From: Paraspadella gotoi
Taxonomy: Eukaryota; Chaetognatha
NCBI GenBank assembly: GCA_051294375.1
Contig: CM119264.1
Span: 26,125,011-26,189,010 of the forward strand
Length of the DNA stretch: 64,000 nucleotides
Reading direction: 5' to 3'
Shown: piece by piece, positions 49,002 to 59,859 of the stretch
Layout: every line of letters begins with the position of its first letter
Numbering within the stretch: position 1 is the first letter of the stretch
Notes under the pieces: generated by a model
Seen by the model: only the letters and a program-made list of their open reading frames with translations
The model's database searches: none
What the model was told of the DNA's origin: nothing
Made by a program: the position numbers and the translations under genes

Positions 49002-49084
49002 GATTGCGGCGAAGATAGTGGCAAAGATTGCGGCGAAGATAGTGGCAAAGATTGCTACGAAGATAGTGGCGAAGATTGCGGAGA
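49002..49084 (+). repeat. 24-bp in-frame minisatellite
   Basis: Units at 49002-49025, 49026-49049 and 49050-49073 and a partial to 49084, based on 'gattgcggcgaagatagtgg'. The length is a multiple of three and in the frame starting at 48957 it reads DCGEDSGK repeated. The third unit has 'gctacgaag' in place of 'gcggcgaag' and ends in 'gcgaa', so the changes are substitutions and keep the frame. The 104-codon frame has no recognised family. Confidence 0.85.
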
Positions 49085-50542
49085 ACCCGTTAGTAATCTA
49101 CAACTCGCGGTCGTATTCATCATTTATTGTCGTCTTAGGATTAGGACGAAGTCTTTGAAAGTAAACTGTACAATTAGTGATATTAGAAGGCGATTAATTA
49201 TCAATGATAATCTCATCATATGTATATGGTTATTATGTTATTATGTTATCAGGCTTGACGTTGTCGGATGAAGCCTTCGTATTTATTTTCTCAACGCTAT
49301 CTGTGTTTGCGGTATCATTGTGTTACAATCAATATTTCCCTTTTCATCATATCATCATTGGATTCTCATCGGGAACGAAGCCCTTTTGTTTTTCGATTTA
49401 ATAGCTTCGTCTTCATTTGTGTAACGTCCTCACCAGTGTTGCACTTTTAATTTTAAACATTTTAATCATTATATATCATCGTTTATCAACATTAATTTAC
49501 TTTTTAGTCTTCTTTCTCTGCGTGGTCTTGGTTATCATCGTCTTCGTCTTCGTATGTATTCTTCTTCGTCGTCATCATCGTCGTCTTCTTCGTCGTCATC
49601 ATCTCCCTCTCGCTGGTTCAGGTCCATCGACTTCGCATTTTCCGTGAATCAACTCATTCGTTCGAATTCTCGAAGGTAAACTTAACGCAGTAAGGATCGT
49701 TTGGTTGAACAAATAAACAATAAAGATTCTTGTTTAACCTGCAAACTTGACTTGAAAGAATGTACGGTTTGTCTATTAGCCTTTTTTTTGGGTCAATATG
49801 TGTCGATTGGATAAAACCTGAAACTACGTGAACTGCGTTTTTTCTATCATCACGATAAAAAATACTATATTAAACGATTTTCTCAATTCTTTTAATTACT
49901 ACGTAATTTCAATACATAACAATTTTCTATCGCAAACCGAATTTATTCCATTAATTAATTCTAATTAATTCTAATCCATTCTAATTAATTCCATTAATTC
50001 TTACAATTCCATTTAGATCTCGAGCCTCGACCATCAGTCCTTCTCTCTTTGCCCGTCGGTCTTTGCCTCTCCGATCCGCGACCTACATTACGTTGCAGCG
50101 GACGATTCTGCAATCGCCAGGCGTCACTGCCAGAGTCATTAACTCTCGACAGCGAAATTGCGTCTGTCAGCTTCGACCACCTTTGTTATTCGGTCCTTCG
50201 TTATTCGATATTCGCTGAATATGATTTTCGTCGTCATAAGCGATTTTTGCTTTCGATTTCATTAGTTCAATATGTAAAATTACGTTATATATATTTTTAA
50301 TTGTGAAAGGGTTACAATGTGTACTAGTACCCAACTAACATTAAGTGAATGTTCATTGACAAAGTTTATCTCTTTAGGTCCTTAATGTTTGGTTCTTTTT
50401 TAAAATTAAATTTATTTATTCCATTGTATCACCGTGTTAGTAGCAACAGTCATTGCCCGAACAACGACGTTCGCAAAGTATTCAGCGAGAAGTAGAATTT
50501 TAACTTTGAGTCATCGTCGTTGTCATTTCGTCGTCGTCGTCG
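49085..50542. other. AT-rich single-copy DNA, no gene seen
   Basis: Contains TCG/TCA-rich stretches (49530-49610), an 'attaattc' repeat cluster (49940-50010) and a 300-base segment of ordinary complexity (49990-50280) with an 83-codon frame at 50049-50300 of no recognised family. It ends in a (TCG)n run at the gap. Confidence 0.5.
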
Positions 50543-51275
50543 NNNNNNNNNNNNNNNNNNNNNNNNNNNNNNNNNNNNNNNNNNNNNNNNNNNNNNNNNN
50601 NNNNNNNNNNNNNNNNNNNNNNNNNNNNNNNNNNNNNNNNNNNNNNNNNNNNNNNNNNNNNNNNNNNNNNNNNNNNNNNNNNNNNNNNNNNNNNNNNNNN
50701 NNNNNNNNNNNNNNNNNNNNNNNNNNNNNNNNNNNNNNNNNNNNNNNNNNNNNNNNNNNNNNNNNNNNNNNNNNNNNNNNNNNNNNNNNNNNNNNNNNNN
50801 NNNNNNNNNNNNNNNNNNNNNNNNNNNNNNNNNNNNNNNNNNNNNNNNNNNNNNNNNNNNNNNNNNNNNNNNNNNNNNNNNNNNNNNNNNNNNNNNNNNN
50901 NNNNNNNNNNNNNNNNNNNNNNNNNNNNNNNNNNNNNNNNNNNNNNNNNNNNNNNNNNNNNNNNNNNNNNNNNNNNNNNNNNNNNNNNNNNNNNNNNNNN
51001 NNNNNNNNNNNNNNNNNNNNNNNNNNNNNNNNNNNNNNNNNNNNNNNNNNNNNNNNNNNNNNNNNNNNNNNNNNNNNNNNNNNNNNNNNNNNNNNNNNNN
51101 NNNNNNNNNNNNNNNNNNNNNNNNNNNNNNNNNNNNNNNNNNNNNNNNNNNNNNNNNNNNNNNNNNNNNNNNNNNNNNNNNNNNNNNNNNNNNNNNNNNN
51201 NNNNNNNNNNNNNNNNNNNNNNNNNNNNNNNNNNNNNNNNNNNNNNNNNNNNNNNNNNNNNNNNNNNNNNNNNNN
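50543..51275. other. Assembly gap (733 N)
   Basis: Unlike the 25-N gaps this one has a specific length, so it was probably estimated. Frames drawn across it are meaningless. Confidence 0.99.
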
Positions 51276-51752
51276 TTTGAAGTTTATTATTATATATGAA
51301 GTTCATACGAAATGACATGTTTACATACTATGAATAGAAGTTTTTTTATGGATTTTTCATAAAATTGAAGCATATTTAAAAGTCAAATAATTTCGATCGA
51401 GAGAGACGAGAGAGCCAGCTTTTTTAGGCTAAACACTAACAAAAACGGAGGATTAGAGATTATGGCGTTTTTTTCCGTTTCTGTCCATCCGTCCACACGA
51501 ACGAAGAACAGGATTTATTTGCGACGACAAACAAAGCAAAAAAAAAAAGCACAAAAGCTGTAGAAACAAAAAACAAAAGAGTGGAAAACAAAAACGAAAA
51601 CCATGCTTATACAGCTTTAAAAAAAATTTAATTTGAATTTATTTATTAAAGTTGAAGTTCATACGAAATGAAATGTTTACATACTGATGAATAGAAGTTT
51701 TTTTATGGACATTTTCATAAAATTGAAGCCCATATTAAAGTCAAAATAATTT
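51276..51752. repeat. Direct repeat of ~120 bp beside the gap
   Basis: 51276-51391 and 51632-51752 are near-identical, sharing 'gaagttcatacgaaatga', 'agaagtttttttatgga' and 'cataaaattgaagc'. They differ by small indels and are 356 bases apart. The spacer is A-rich and includes 'ccatccgtccacacgaac'. It may be a local tandem duplication, LTR-like ends of a tiny element, or another misjoined haplotype end. Confidence 0.85.
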
Positions 51753-51887
51753 TCAGTTTGGCAGTTATAATAAGGAGGCTATAAAATAAAAAAAATGAGA
51801 AATAAAAAAAAAGCGAAAGTAAACTTCAGAACAGAAATCGACGTCATCATGCGCAACAAGTCCGTAGCCCCTTAATAAATTAGATTG

Positions 51888-51912
51888 NNNNNNNNNNNNN
51901 NNNNNNNNNNNN
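51888..51912. other. Assembly gap (25 N)
   Basis: The gap is followed directly by a (GA)n tract (51913-51944), so the break probably occurred within that microsatellite. Confidence 0.99.
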
Positions 51913-51947
<35 letters not shown>

Positions 51948-52809
51948 CGCTCAAAGTGAATATCACTTCGCGGACTAAATGGTTCAGAAAAAAGTCGGAG
52001 TTGGAGAAAAAGGAGGAAAGAAATGGAAGAAAAATCGAAGGAGCCACAGAAGAAAGAATTTGGAGGAAAGAAAAAAATAGAGATAAAAAAGGAGAAAAAA
52101 AAAGACTTTATAAAAAGAAAACAAATGAAATAAGAAAAATATAGACAAAAATGAAGGAAAGGAAAGAAAGAAAGAAAAGAGCAAATAGAGATAAAACATG
52201 AGGGAAAGAAAAGAAAGAAATCGCAGAGAATAATAGAGTAAAGGAAGATATTCGAGGAAAGATAAGAAAGAAATAAAAAAGAAACAAAAAATTGAGGTAA
52301 GAAAAGAAAGGAAGAAAGGAAGAAAGGAATGGGCGAAATAGGGATCGATATAAAAGGCCAAATAATTTGGAAGAAATAGAGTACTTACTATAAAGTGAGA
52401 GAAAAAAAAAATCTAACAAACGACGGAAGATTATTTTGACGCAGAAAAAAAGAAGGAAATGAAAGGAAAGATCGGGAAAGTATAAAAGGAAATAAGATGA
52501 AGGAAGAGGAAAGGAAGTTAAACCCGAAATGCATCTCGGAATGAATTTTGGCGAATGGTTTACCGGAGTTTTGATTAGACGTAAGGTGCTTGGTGGCAAG
52601 CAATTCGGAAAGTAAAAATTAAGCGAAGGAAAAAGATTGGATAATTAAGTCGTTTTTATAAGATTAAAAATTAAACGATTAGCGAATCCGTCGGATCACT
52701 GACCGAGGTCTGAGGTTTATTGAACTTTAATTTCTTTTTTTAATTTTGCTTCCTTTACTTTAGGATTATTTTAATATTTTCAAATTTTCCGTGATGTCGA
52801 TATACAATT

Positions 52810-52842
<33 letters not shown>

Positions 52843-53160
52843 CAGAGAGAGGGAGAGCGGAGGAAACTTTGGATTTGAACTTAAAAACCAGAGTCTCGCC
52901 CTCAAAGCCGATGATGGGGATTAGGGAAAAGGAAGCTTTCCACTTGGTTTTTGGGTAAATAGAGAGGAGGAAAAAAAGGAAAGGAAAAAGAAAGGAAAAA
53001 GGAGTCCTTTCTACAAAAAAAGGGGAGAAAGAGAGAGGAGAAAAAAAAAGATAAGACATAAAAGAAAGGAGAACCAAAAAAAAAAAAAAAAAAAAAACAA
53101 TACTAAACAGAAATGAAAAGAGTGAAGATGAAAGAGAAAAGAAAAAAAAAAGAAAGAATT
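51913..53160. repeat. Long purine-rich region
   Basis: A (GA)n start, then ~500 bases of A/G-rich sequence to about 52510, ~300 bases of mixed AT-rich DNA, a second (GA)n at 52809-52850 and A/G-rich DNA to 53158. All minus-strand frames here (up to 163 codons) are Phe/Leu/Ser tract translations. Confidence 0.75.
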
Positions 53161-53614
53161 GGGATTCCACTGAATATGCAAAACCGTCGTCGTCGTCGTC
53201 GTCGTTTAGGCTCGAGACTCATCCGGTCTCAAATGTTGATGTTGATGTTGAACTCAAACATGATGTTGTTCTCTCTTTTTTTTCGAGAGCGCGTTGCCCT
53301 TGTCTCGCAATATCATTTCTGCTGTTGTACAAAGTCACAAGGCTCTTGTGTTAAATTTGATAATGCGTAGAAAACAGGTTTTCCCGCCCTTTGATTTTAG
53401 CCCAATAACACGCTGTTCCTTTTTTAAATTATAATGTTGTATTTTGAATTTCATTTTTGCTATTTAAAATAGTTTAGAGACGAAAAGAAAAAATCGTTGG
53501 AATAGCAATTTTTATTTTTAATATTGTTATTTTTTCGTTTCATCTCTAAATTATAATATTTTAATATTATTTATGGAATTTCCTTTCTTATTCGTTGCGT
53601 TATGGATTTTTTTT
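53161..53614. other. Mixed DNA with (CGT)n run, no gene seen
   Basis: A (CGT)n of about 7 units at 53184-53206 and a 'gatgttgatgttgat' run near 53236 precede AT-rich DNA. An 85-codon frame (53113-53370) crosses from a purine tract into this region and is not credible. Confidence 0.5.
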
Positions 53615-53870
53615 ACAAAGCAGAGAGTTTTTATTTCGACAACCAACGATATAATTAATTAACGGACATGTTTCGACTCTGTTTCGCGTTGATGAACCTT
53701 GTTAAATCAAACGCTGACAAAGATTCGAAAACAAAACAGTCGAAACATGTCCGATTATATTATCGTTATTATTGTTAAACAAATAGTTGTTTTCGCCAAT
53801 AAAAACACAACGAAAAAAAAGACGTAACACAATATCGTTGTTTGTTTAAATAAAAAATCTCTGCTTGGTA
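53615..53870. mobile_element. Imperfect inverted-repeat (MITE-like) element
   Basis: Outer arms 'acaaagcagagagtttttat' (53615 onward) and its near reverse complement (53848-53870) pair. Inner arms pair better: 53663-53686 against 53726-53753, sharing 'cggacatgtttcgact' and its complement 'agtcgaaacatgtccg'. The centre is ~40 bases. The motif 'cgaaacatgtcc' beside 'gatgaacc' resembles a style seen in dispersed animal DNA-transposon remnants (inference). No coding sequence. Confidence 0.6.
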
Positions 53871-54139
53871 AAAATATTTTAATATTATAATCAATTTAAT
53901 CATTATTGATAAAACTACAGAATTATACAAGTTATTATGATGAAATACAAAGTCCGTAAAGCGAAATGTCAAGACTGTTTCGTTTACAAAATAGGATTCG
54001 TGCTACAAATTGAGGTTCAGATCCGTTTTATATCCGAGCTCGATTTGCTTTATATTGGGATCATTACTCATTAGTTAATTGTTTCTTCACAAAACAAGAA
54101 GAAAATAAATGATAGTACTGTGTCAAAATAAAAAAACAA
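53871..54139. other. AT-rich DNA, no gene seen
   Basis: Nothing recognisable before the GA tract. Confidence 0.5.
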
Positions 54140-54140
54140 G

Positions 54141-54149
54141 AGGGAGAGG

Positions 54150-54209
<60 letters not shown>
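54141..54209. repeat. (GA)n microsatellite
   Basis: Nearly pure GA over ~70 bases, directly upstream of the ETS/NRF1 segment. Confidence 0.93.
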
Positions 54210-54345
54210 ACCGGAAATGAGTTCTTCCCGATTCATCGCGCGTCAAAACCAATTTCCATATTTTCATTCGCGTTCGCACGTAGACAGACACGCGCATGCG
54301 CAGTAGACGCCGCGCACGCACTTGAACACTACTACGAGTTGCGTG
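54210..54345 (+). promoter_or_regulatory. Candidate promoter: ETS site plus NRF1 palindrome
   Basis: 'accggaaat' at 54210-54218 fits an ETS site and 'cgcgcatgcgca' at 54291-54302 is a perfect NRF1-type (YGCGCATGCGCR) palindrome. The ~130-base segment is CpG-rich and set between two GA tracts. These two motifs together are typical of metazoan housekeeping-type promoters (established knowledge). No adjacent exon could be identified, and direction is unknown because the NRF1 site is symmetric. Confidence 0.4.
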
Positions 54346-54409
54346 GCGACTAGAACTTTTCTCCCTGCTGTCAGACGAAAAGATGAGAGGGAGAGGGAGA
54401 GAGGTGGCG

Positions 54410-54457
54410 GCGGGAAGAGAGAGAGAGAAGAGAGCCAGAGAGAGAGAGAGGAGAGAG

Positions 54458-54539
<82 letters not shown>

Positions 54540-54590
54540 GAGAGAGAGGAGACGAGAGAGAGAAGAGAGAGAGAGAGAAAGAGAGCAAAG
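54410..54590. repeat. Interrupted (GA)n tract
   Basis: About 180 bases of GA repeats with GG and GAC interruptions. It gives Arg-Glu frames on plus and Leu-Ser frames on minus. Confidence 0.92.
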
Positions 54591-54599
54591 ATGAGACAA

Positions 54600-55020
54600 A
54601 CAGCCATGAGCCAAGAGAAAGAGACTGAAAAATCTTTAATACAACAAGAGAAGAAAAACAAAAAAAAACACAAAAAACCTAAAGAAAAATAAATAAAACA
54701 CAGGCCTCTAAACAAAGAGAAGGAAAAGAAAAACAACACACAAAACACTCACACACCTCCAAGTCAAAAAAGAGGCTAAAAAAAAAGTGGAGAAAAAAGC
54801 TTTGAGCGGTAAACAAAGGGAGAACCCGCGCTTTATGCGCATACATAAAAAGTTCCAGGTCGTGATTGAACCTCGAAGCTGATTCTTCAAACGGCCCGCG
54901 CCAGACGAGCACCAGGCAACCGATCGCCCCGAAGCAGTCGAACAGCCACGCCCAATTTTCACAGCTTTTGACGCCGGTGCAAGCTGAATGTTACCATTGA
55001 CCGTGTGAACATTTTCTAAC
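54600..55020. other. A-rich DNA then GC-richer segment, no gene seen
   Basis: 54600-54790 is A-rich. From 54820 to 55020 GC rises ('acggcccgcgccagacgagc') and minus-strand frames of 77-84 codons open; no family is recognised. Confidence 0.45.
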
Positions 55021-55260
55021 GGGTCTCTAGGGTCCCTTTGACCACATCAACAAGGGTCTCTAGGGTCCCTTTGACCACATCAACAAGGGACACATACCCT
55101 GGACTGCGTAACGAAAACTCGCGGTTCAGCGCGATAGTCACCGGACAAACTTGAGGACGACCACCGCTGAGAGAACCGACTCCACTCCTCGCCACTCCTC
55201 GCCACTCCTCTCAGTGATCGCCCCTCCTACCGGGGGGAGGCTTTAAGCGGGTCAATCTCC
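55021..55260. repeat. 33-bp exact tandem duplication and GC-rich segment
   Basis: 55021-55053 and 55054-55086 are identical 33-base units beginning 'gggtctctagggtcc'. Further on, 'ccactcctcg' occurs three times in tandem (about 55183-55212). The end, 'cggggttaatcccg', is a small dyad. The block is more GC-rich than its surroundings and could be part of a retroelement, but nothing identifies it. Confidence 0.8.
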
Positions 55261-55365
55261 GGGGTTAATCCCGTACGAAAAAAAAACCAAACTTTTCCAT
55301 CCCTTCACTAAATTTTCATTTAGCCTGTCCCGGTTCCAAAAAGAAGGATGGGGCAGTTTGGGTTT

Positions 55366-55407
55366 GGGGGTGCCGAAGGGGGGGGGTGCGAAGGGGGGGG
55401 GAGTGGG
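55366..55407 (+). other. G-quadruplex-forming run
   Basis: Four G-runs of 5, 9, 9 and 3 bases separated by 7, 6 and 3 bases fit the canonical intramolecular quadruplex pattern. A further GGG lies just upstream at 55360-55362. Confidence 0.85.
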
Positions 55408-56670
55408 ACGGAGAGTAGACGAGGGTAAAGGTTTGACTTTGAGTCTAAGTCGCGAATTCGTTGCCCGAAAGGAAAAAAAAAAAAAAAAAACAAAAGTTTC
55501 AAATTACCATTTTTAAAAAGGTAAAAAAAGTGAAATAAAAATGATTAAAAAAAAAAAGTTGTTTTTTTCTAAACATAATATACCAGAAGTTATATATAAT
55601 ACACTTTCAAAAATGTAAACGAATATTTCTCGCACAAACTGAGTAAAATATTAGTAAAGAATTAGTAAATTGCTTTGCCGACGAAAAGTATTTATGAATA
55701 AATATTTTGATAAAAAGAAAAAATATTTTACAAACATGAAAAAAAGGCAACAAAAACAAAAGAATAAGACGACAAAAAATGACAGAGAAAGACATAGCGG
55801 ACAAAGAATTACAGAGAAAGACATAGCGGACAAAGAAGACAAAAACAACCGACAAGGAAGAAGACATTTTACGTGACAAAGTGGAAAAAAATCGCCGACA
55901 AAGAGGAAAGAATCCACCGACGAAGAAGAAGCATGAGCCGACAAAGAGAAAAGAATTAGCCGACGAATGGGCAGAAATCGAGAGAAAATGGAAAGGCAAA
56001 AAGCGAGCAAAGGTTTTCCGCTCGACTAGACACCTGGAATATTGATGTCCCAGGAGTCGGGATTTTGTTTAACAGACCCTCAGTTTAACCTTTCCTAAGT
56101 TTCCTTGGATTTTTATTATAATAGAATATTATTTTTATTATAATAGAATATTGCGCCTAAGTTTTTATTTTTTTTTATTAAACAATGAATCTAAAGTTCA
56201 AATAAAATTTATAAAGAAAATCCCGAAAACTAACGAAAACAAAACAAAAGCGAGAACAAAATCTCAAGGCGTGAATTGTGAAAGTAAACAAAAAAGTAAA
56301 CAACAAATAATCCGCCCCGCACTCTCCCCCCACCAAAAAAAAAAGAAAAACTGGCCGCGAAATAAAACTAAGAAAAAAAAAGAAAGAATCCAAACAAAAG
56401 GGAAGTCGACCCCGCGGATCAGAGCGCCGCGAGCGACAAGCGGCGATCCGGCAAATCAGTCTCGCCGCCAAACCTCTTCGTTGTCCCGGGGTCAACGCTC
56501 CCATTCATCAAACGCGCCCCGGAGAACTCGCGCCGAAAAAAAAAGTCATTCGTCAAGAGAAACTTCGTCGAAACCTTTTCACTAAAACCGGAAAACAAAA
56601 GAGTTTTCATTAATTAAAATAATTAATTATAATTATTTTTTTTTTAATTCGAAACTACGATGTCATGATT
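55408..56670. other. A-rich DNA, no gene seen
   Basis: Includes the 29-bp duplication at 55782-55837, a two-copy ~23-bp AT repeat ('ttattataatagaatatt', about 56112-56154), and a GC-rich patch at 56400-56530 that opens a 144-codon Lys/Arg/Ser-rich plus frame (56151-56585). That frame's first half is A-run translation. No family is recognised. Confidence 0.45.
55782..55837. repeat. 29-bp-period tandem duplication
   Basis: 'acagagaaagacatagcgg' plus 'acaaagaa' occurs at 55782-55808 and 55811-55837. Looser 'cgacaaagagaaaagaa' variants continue to about 55970. Confidence 0.85.
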
Positions 56671-56671
56671 G

Positions 56672-56674
<3 letters not shown>

Positions 56675-56751
<77 letters not shown>

Positions 56752-56754
56752 CTC
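56675..56754. repeat. (CT)n microsatellite
   Basis: About 38 nearly pure CT units, 170 bases upstream of the candidate promoter at 56880. Confidence 0.96.
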
Positions 56755-56879
56755 ATTGAAACTGACTAAAAATTAAATTTCATAGAAGACAATATATGTA
56801 TTGTAATTTGTATACTATAATTAATAACTCAATTGATCCTTTCAAACTCTAAACCCACTCGACACAATCAACGTCTCCA

Positions 56880-56970
56880 GGTCCCGACGCCGCTAAGAGA
56901 CGCCGAAAACGGGCGACGCCCACATCCGGTCACGTGATCTCAAATCAGGAAGGGCGACTTTTGTTTACGA
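56880..56970. promoter_or_regulatory. Candidate promoter: ETS site abutting USF-type E-box
   Basis: 'catccggt' (reverse ETS core, 56923-56930) runs straight into 'gtcacgtgat' (56929-56938), a strong USF/MITF-type E-box. 'caggaag' about 10 bases further is another ETS core. The flanks are CpG-rich ('gacgccgaaaacgggcgacgcc'-type). Compact ETS/E-box pairs mark many animal promoters. The downstream exon and direction are unknown. Confidence 0.4.
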
Positions 56971-56973
56971 CAA

Positions 56974-57014
<41 letters not shown>
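56974..57014. repeat. (GAC)n microsatellite
   Basis: About 13 GAC units just downstream of the ETS/E-box segment. Confidence 0.97.
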
Positions 57015-58640
57015 ATATCAACATTGGGAGCAGAAAAACAACAATGTTATCGGTTTTATTAGTGCGTACGTATTTGTTACGAGAAAGAGACGAATGAGAG
57101 AGAGAGAGAGAGAGGGAGAGAGAGAGGAACATTCTCATTTATAAACCACGTTCATTTGAACAAGAATACAAAATATAAACAGAATCCTGGAGACGTAGGT
57201 ACGAGTTACAAAACGGAAAGAAAAATAAGAGGTATAAATATTTTATTTAACGAGTCATATCTCTAGGTCTGGCCCTCTGCTTCGATATTTGTTCAGCTTT
57301 CTCCCCCCCCCTCTCTCTCTCTCCTCTCTCTTTTATTTCTTCCCCGACGTAAATTCATTTTTCATTTTCTTCTCGGCTCCACATCGAGAAAAAAACCTAG
57401 AAATAAAAAACAAGAAAAACAAAACACAAAAAACACACAAAACAAGAAGAGGAATAAACGAGTAAATAAATAATGAGAAAGTCATTTCTCTTTTCGGAGA
57501 TTTTCCGAAAATGCCAAAGAAGAGATTTTTATAAATGCAGAAATACTCACAGTGCCGATGCAGACATACGAAACGCCGCAGAGACGAAATAGATGAATTT
57601 GTCTTGCCGACACAGACATACCAAATGCCGACACAACGAAAAAAAAAACATCTCAAGATTTTCAATAAGAACCGATTGAGGTCAATTGATGCTGAGGTAA
57701 GCCGATCGGGATAGTTTAACTGAAAAGTATATTTATAAATAATGTTTAAAAATGAAAATATTTAAAAATAAACAAGCAGAAACGATATCTAGACTAACTG
57801 TACCGTACTTACTTAGTTTTGAACGTATAGCCCATGGCCAACAACATTTATTAACATCCTGACTAAATACTATCTTCCGGATTCAATACCTCGACTTTCC
57901 AACTCATACCGATTCAATGCGGCAAGAGAAAAAAGGTCAGAGGCGTCTTCATAATCATTTTAACTTTTGAACCGCGCCTCGTTTGTCGGGAAGAGAAAAA
58001 GGCGGAGGAGAGGAAAGATGGCGCTGAATGGAAGAGTTGAAGGAATGACAAGAGTGAATAGAGAGAGAGCGAGAGAGTGAAAGTTGTGATTGAATGCTTG
58101 CAGTGCTTTGCAATGTTGTGATGGGGACCTTCACAGACTTTCCAAAATCAGAAGCCACGATTCCCTAAATTGATACTATTTTAATTTTTGGTGCATTTTT
58201 TATATACAGATGAGAGCGACATGGATGAAGAGAATATAATTAAATATAATATATAGCGATATTTATTAAATTCTTACATTTATTTTAAAATTGTAATATA
58301 AAATTTATTAAAATTTATTAAAATTTATAAAATTAAAATAAAAAATATTATTAATTTTTTTTAATTTTTAATATAAAATTTTAAAGTCTAATTTACTAAA
58401 AGAAGTAATCTTGCAATTTTTCATAGACTGACAAGCTAACACTGCGAAAGATAAATATGTGAATGATAATATTGATTCGTAAAAATATGAAATAGCAACT
58501 TCTCTACAGACAAGCAGACTTATAACTTACAAGCATGCAGTCTTAACAAGATAATTTACATTTTTCTTTCAATTTTGGCCAAGATCCCTTTAAAGGAGAA
58601 ATTTTTCACGAAAAAGAAAAAGACTTTTTATGCTTGAAAT
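57015..58640. other. AT-rich DNA, no gene seen
   Basis: Contains a GA run (57097-57126), a two-copy degenerate ~52-base repeat around 'ccga(tg/ca)cagacatac' (about 57555-57645), a YY1-like 'aagatggcgct' at 58015 in a purine-rich patch, and a 'taaaatttat' triple repeat near 58308-58340. No frame is credible. Confidence 0.45.
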
Positions 58641-58705
58641 TTGAAAATCTTTTTTTTTATTCCTCTCTTATCCATTATGAAACTCGCTAATGCCCGCCAG
58701 CTTCC

Positions 58706-59270
<565 letters not shown>

Positions 59271-59634
59271 AAAAGAGAGGAGAAACTCTTTCTTTCTTTT
59301 TTACTTTTCTTCTTTCTTTTTTTCTTTCTTTCTTTCTCTCTGATTTTCCTTTTTTATCTATTTACTTCTTTCTTTCTTTCTTTCTTTCTCTCCATCTCTC
59401 TCTTTCTTTCTTTTTTCTTTTTCATTTTTTCCCTTTTTTTGTTTCTTTTTTAATTTTTTTTCCTTTCTTTCAATTTTTCTTTATTTCTTTTCAACTTTTT
59501 TTAATCTTTTTTTTTTCATTTTCTACTTTCATCCTTTCCTATTATCTACTCTCCGCTCTTTACCTACCGAGCCCTCTCATTTTCTCTCTTCTATTTTCTC
59601 ATTTCTTCTTTATTTTTCGCTCTCTCTCTCTCTT

Positions 59635-59672
<38 letters not shown>

Positions 59673-59700
59673 TCTCTCTCTCTCCATCGACGAACGAGGG
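59271..59700. repeat. Pyrimidine-rich (CTTT/CT) tract
   Basis: TTTC and CTTT repeats, poly-T-rich sequence, then CT repeats at 59615-59684. Very few purines on the plus strand. Confidence 0.9.
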
Positions 59701-59859
59701 AAGTCGAGGAATCAATTAAGTTCCAAATGGACGATTTCTTTCACACTTCTTCCCTCCTTTCTCCCTTTCCCCCTCTCATCCCCCTCTTTCAAACCGAATT
59801 TGCTCAAAGTTCACATAAAACTTTCTAAGAGAAAAAAAAAGGAAAAAAGTTCCCGGATG

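Noticed and set aside
50434-51318. Open frames of 259-293 codons
   Set aside because: They span the 733-N gap and consist almost wholly of undefined residues.
55225-55262. tRNA T-arm-like 'cggggttaatcccg'
   Set aside because: No matching acceptor, D or anticodon stems at the required spacing.
56151-56585. 144-codon Lys/Arg/Ser-rich plus frame
   Set aside because: The first half is A-run translation; the GC-rich second half is open on both strands and shows no domain.
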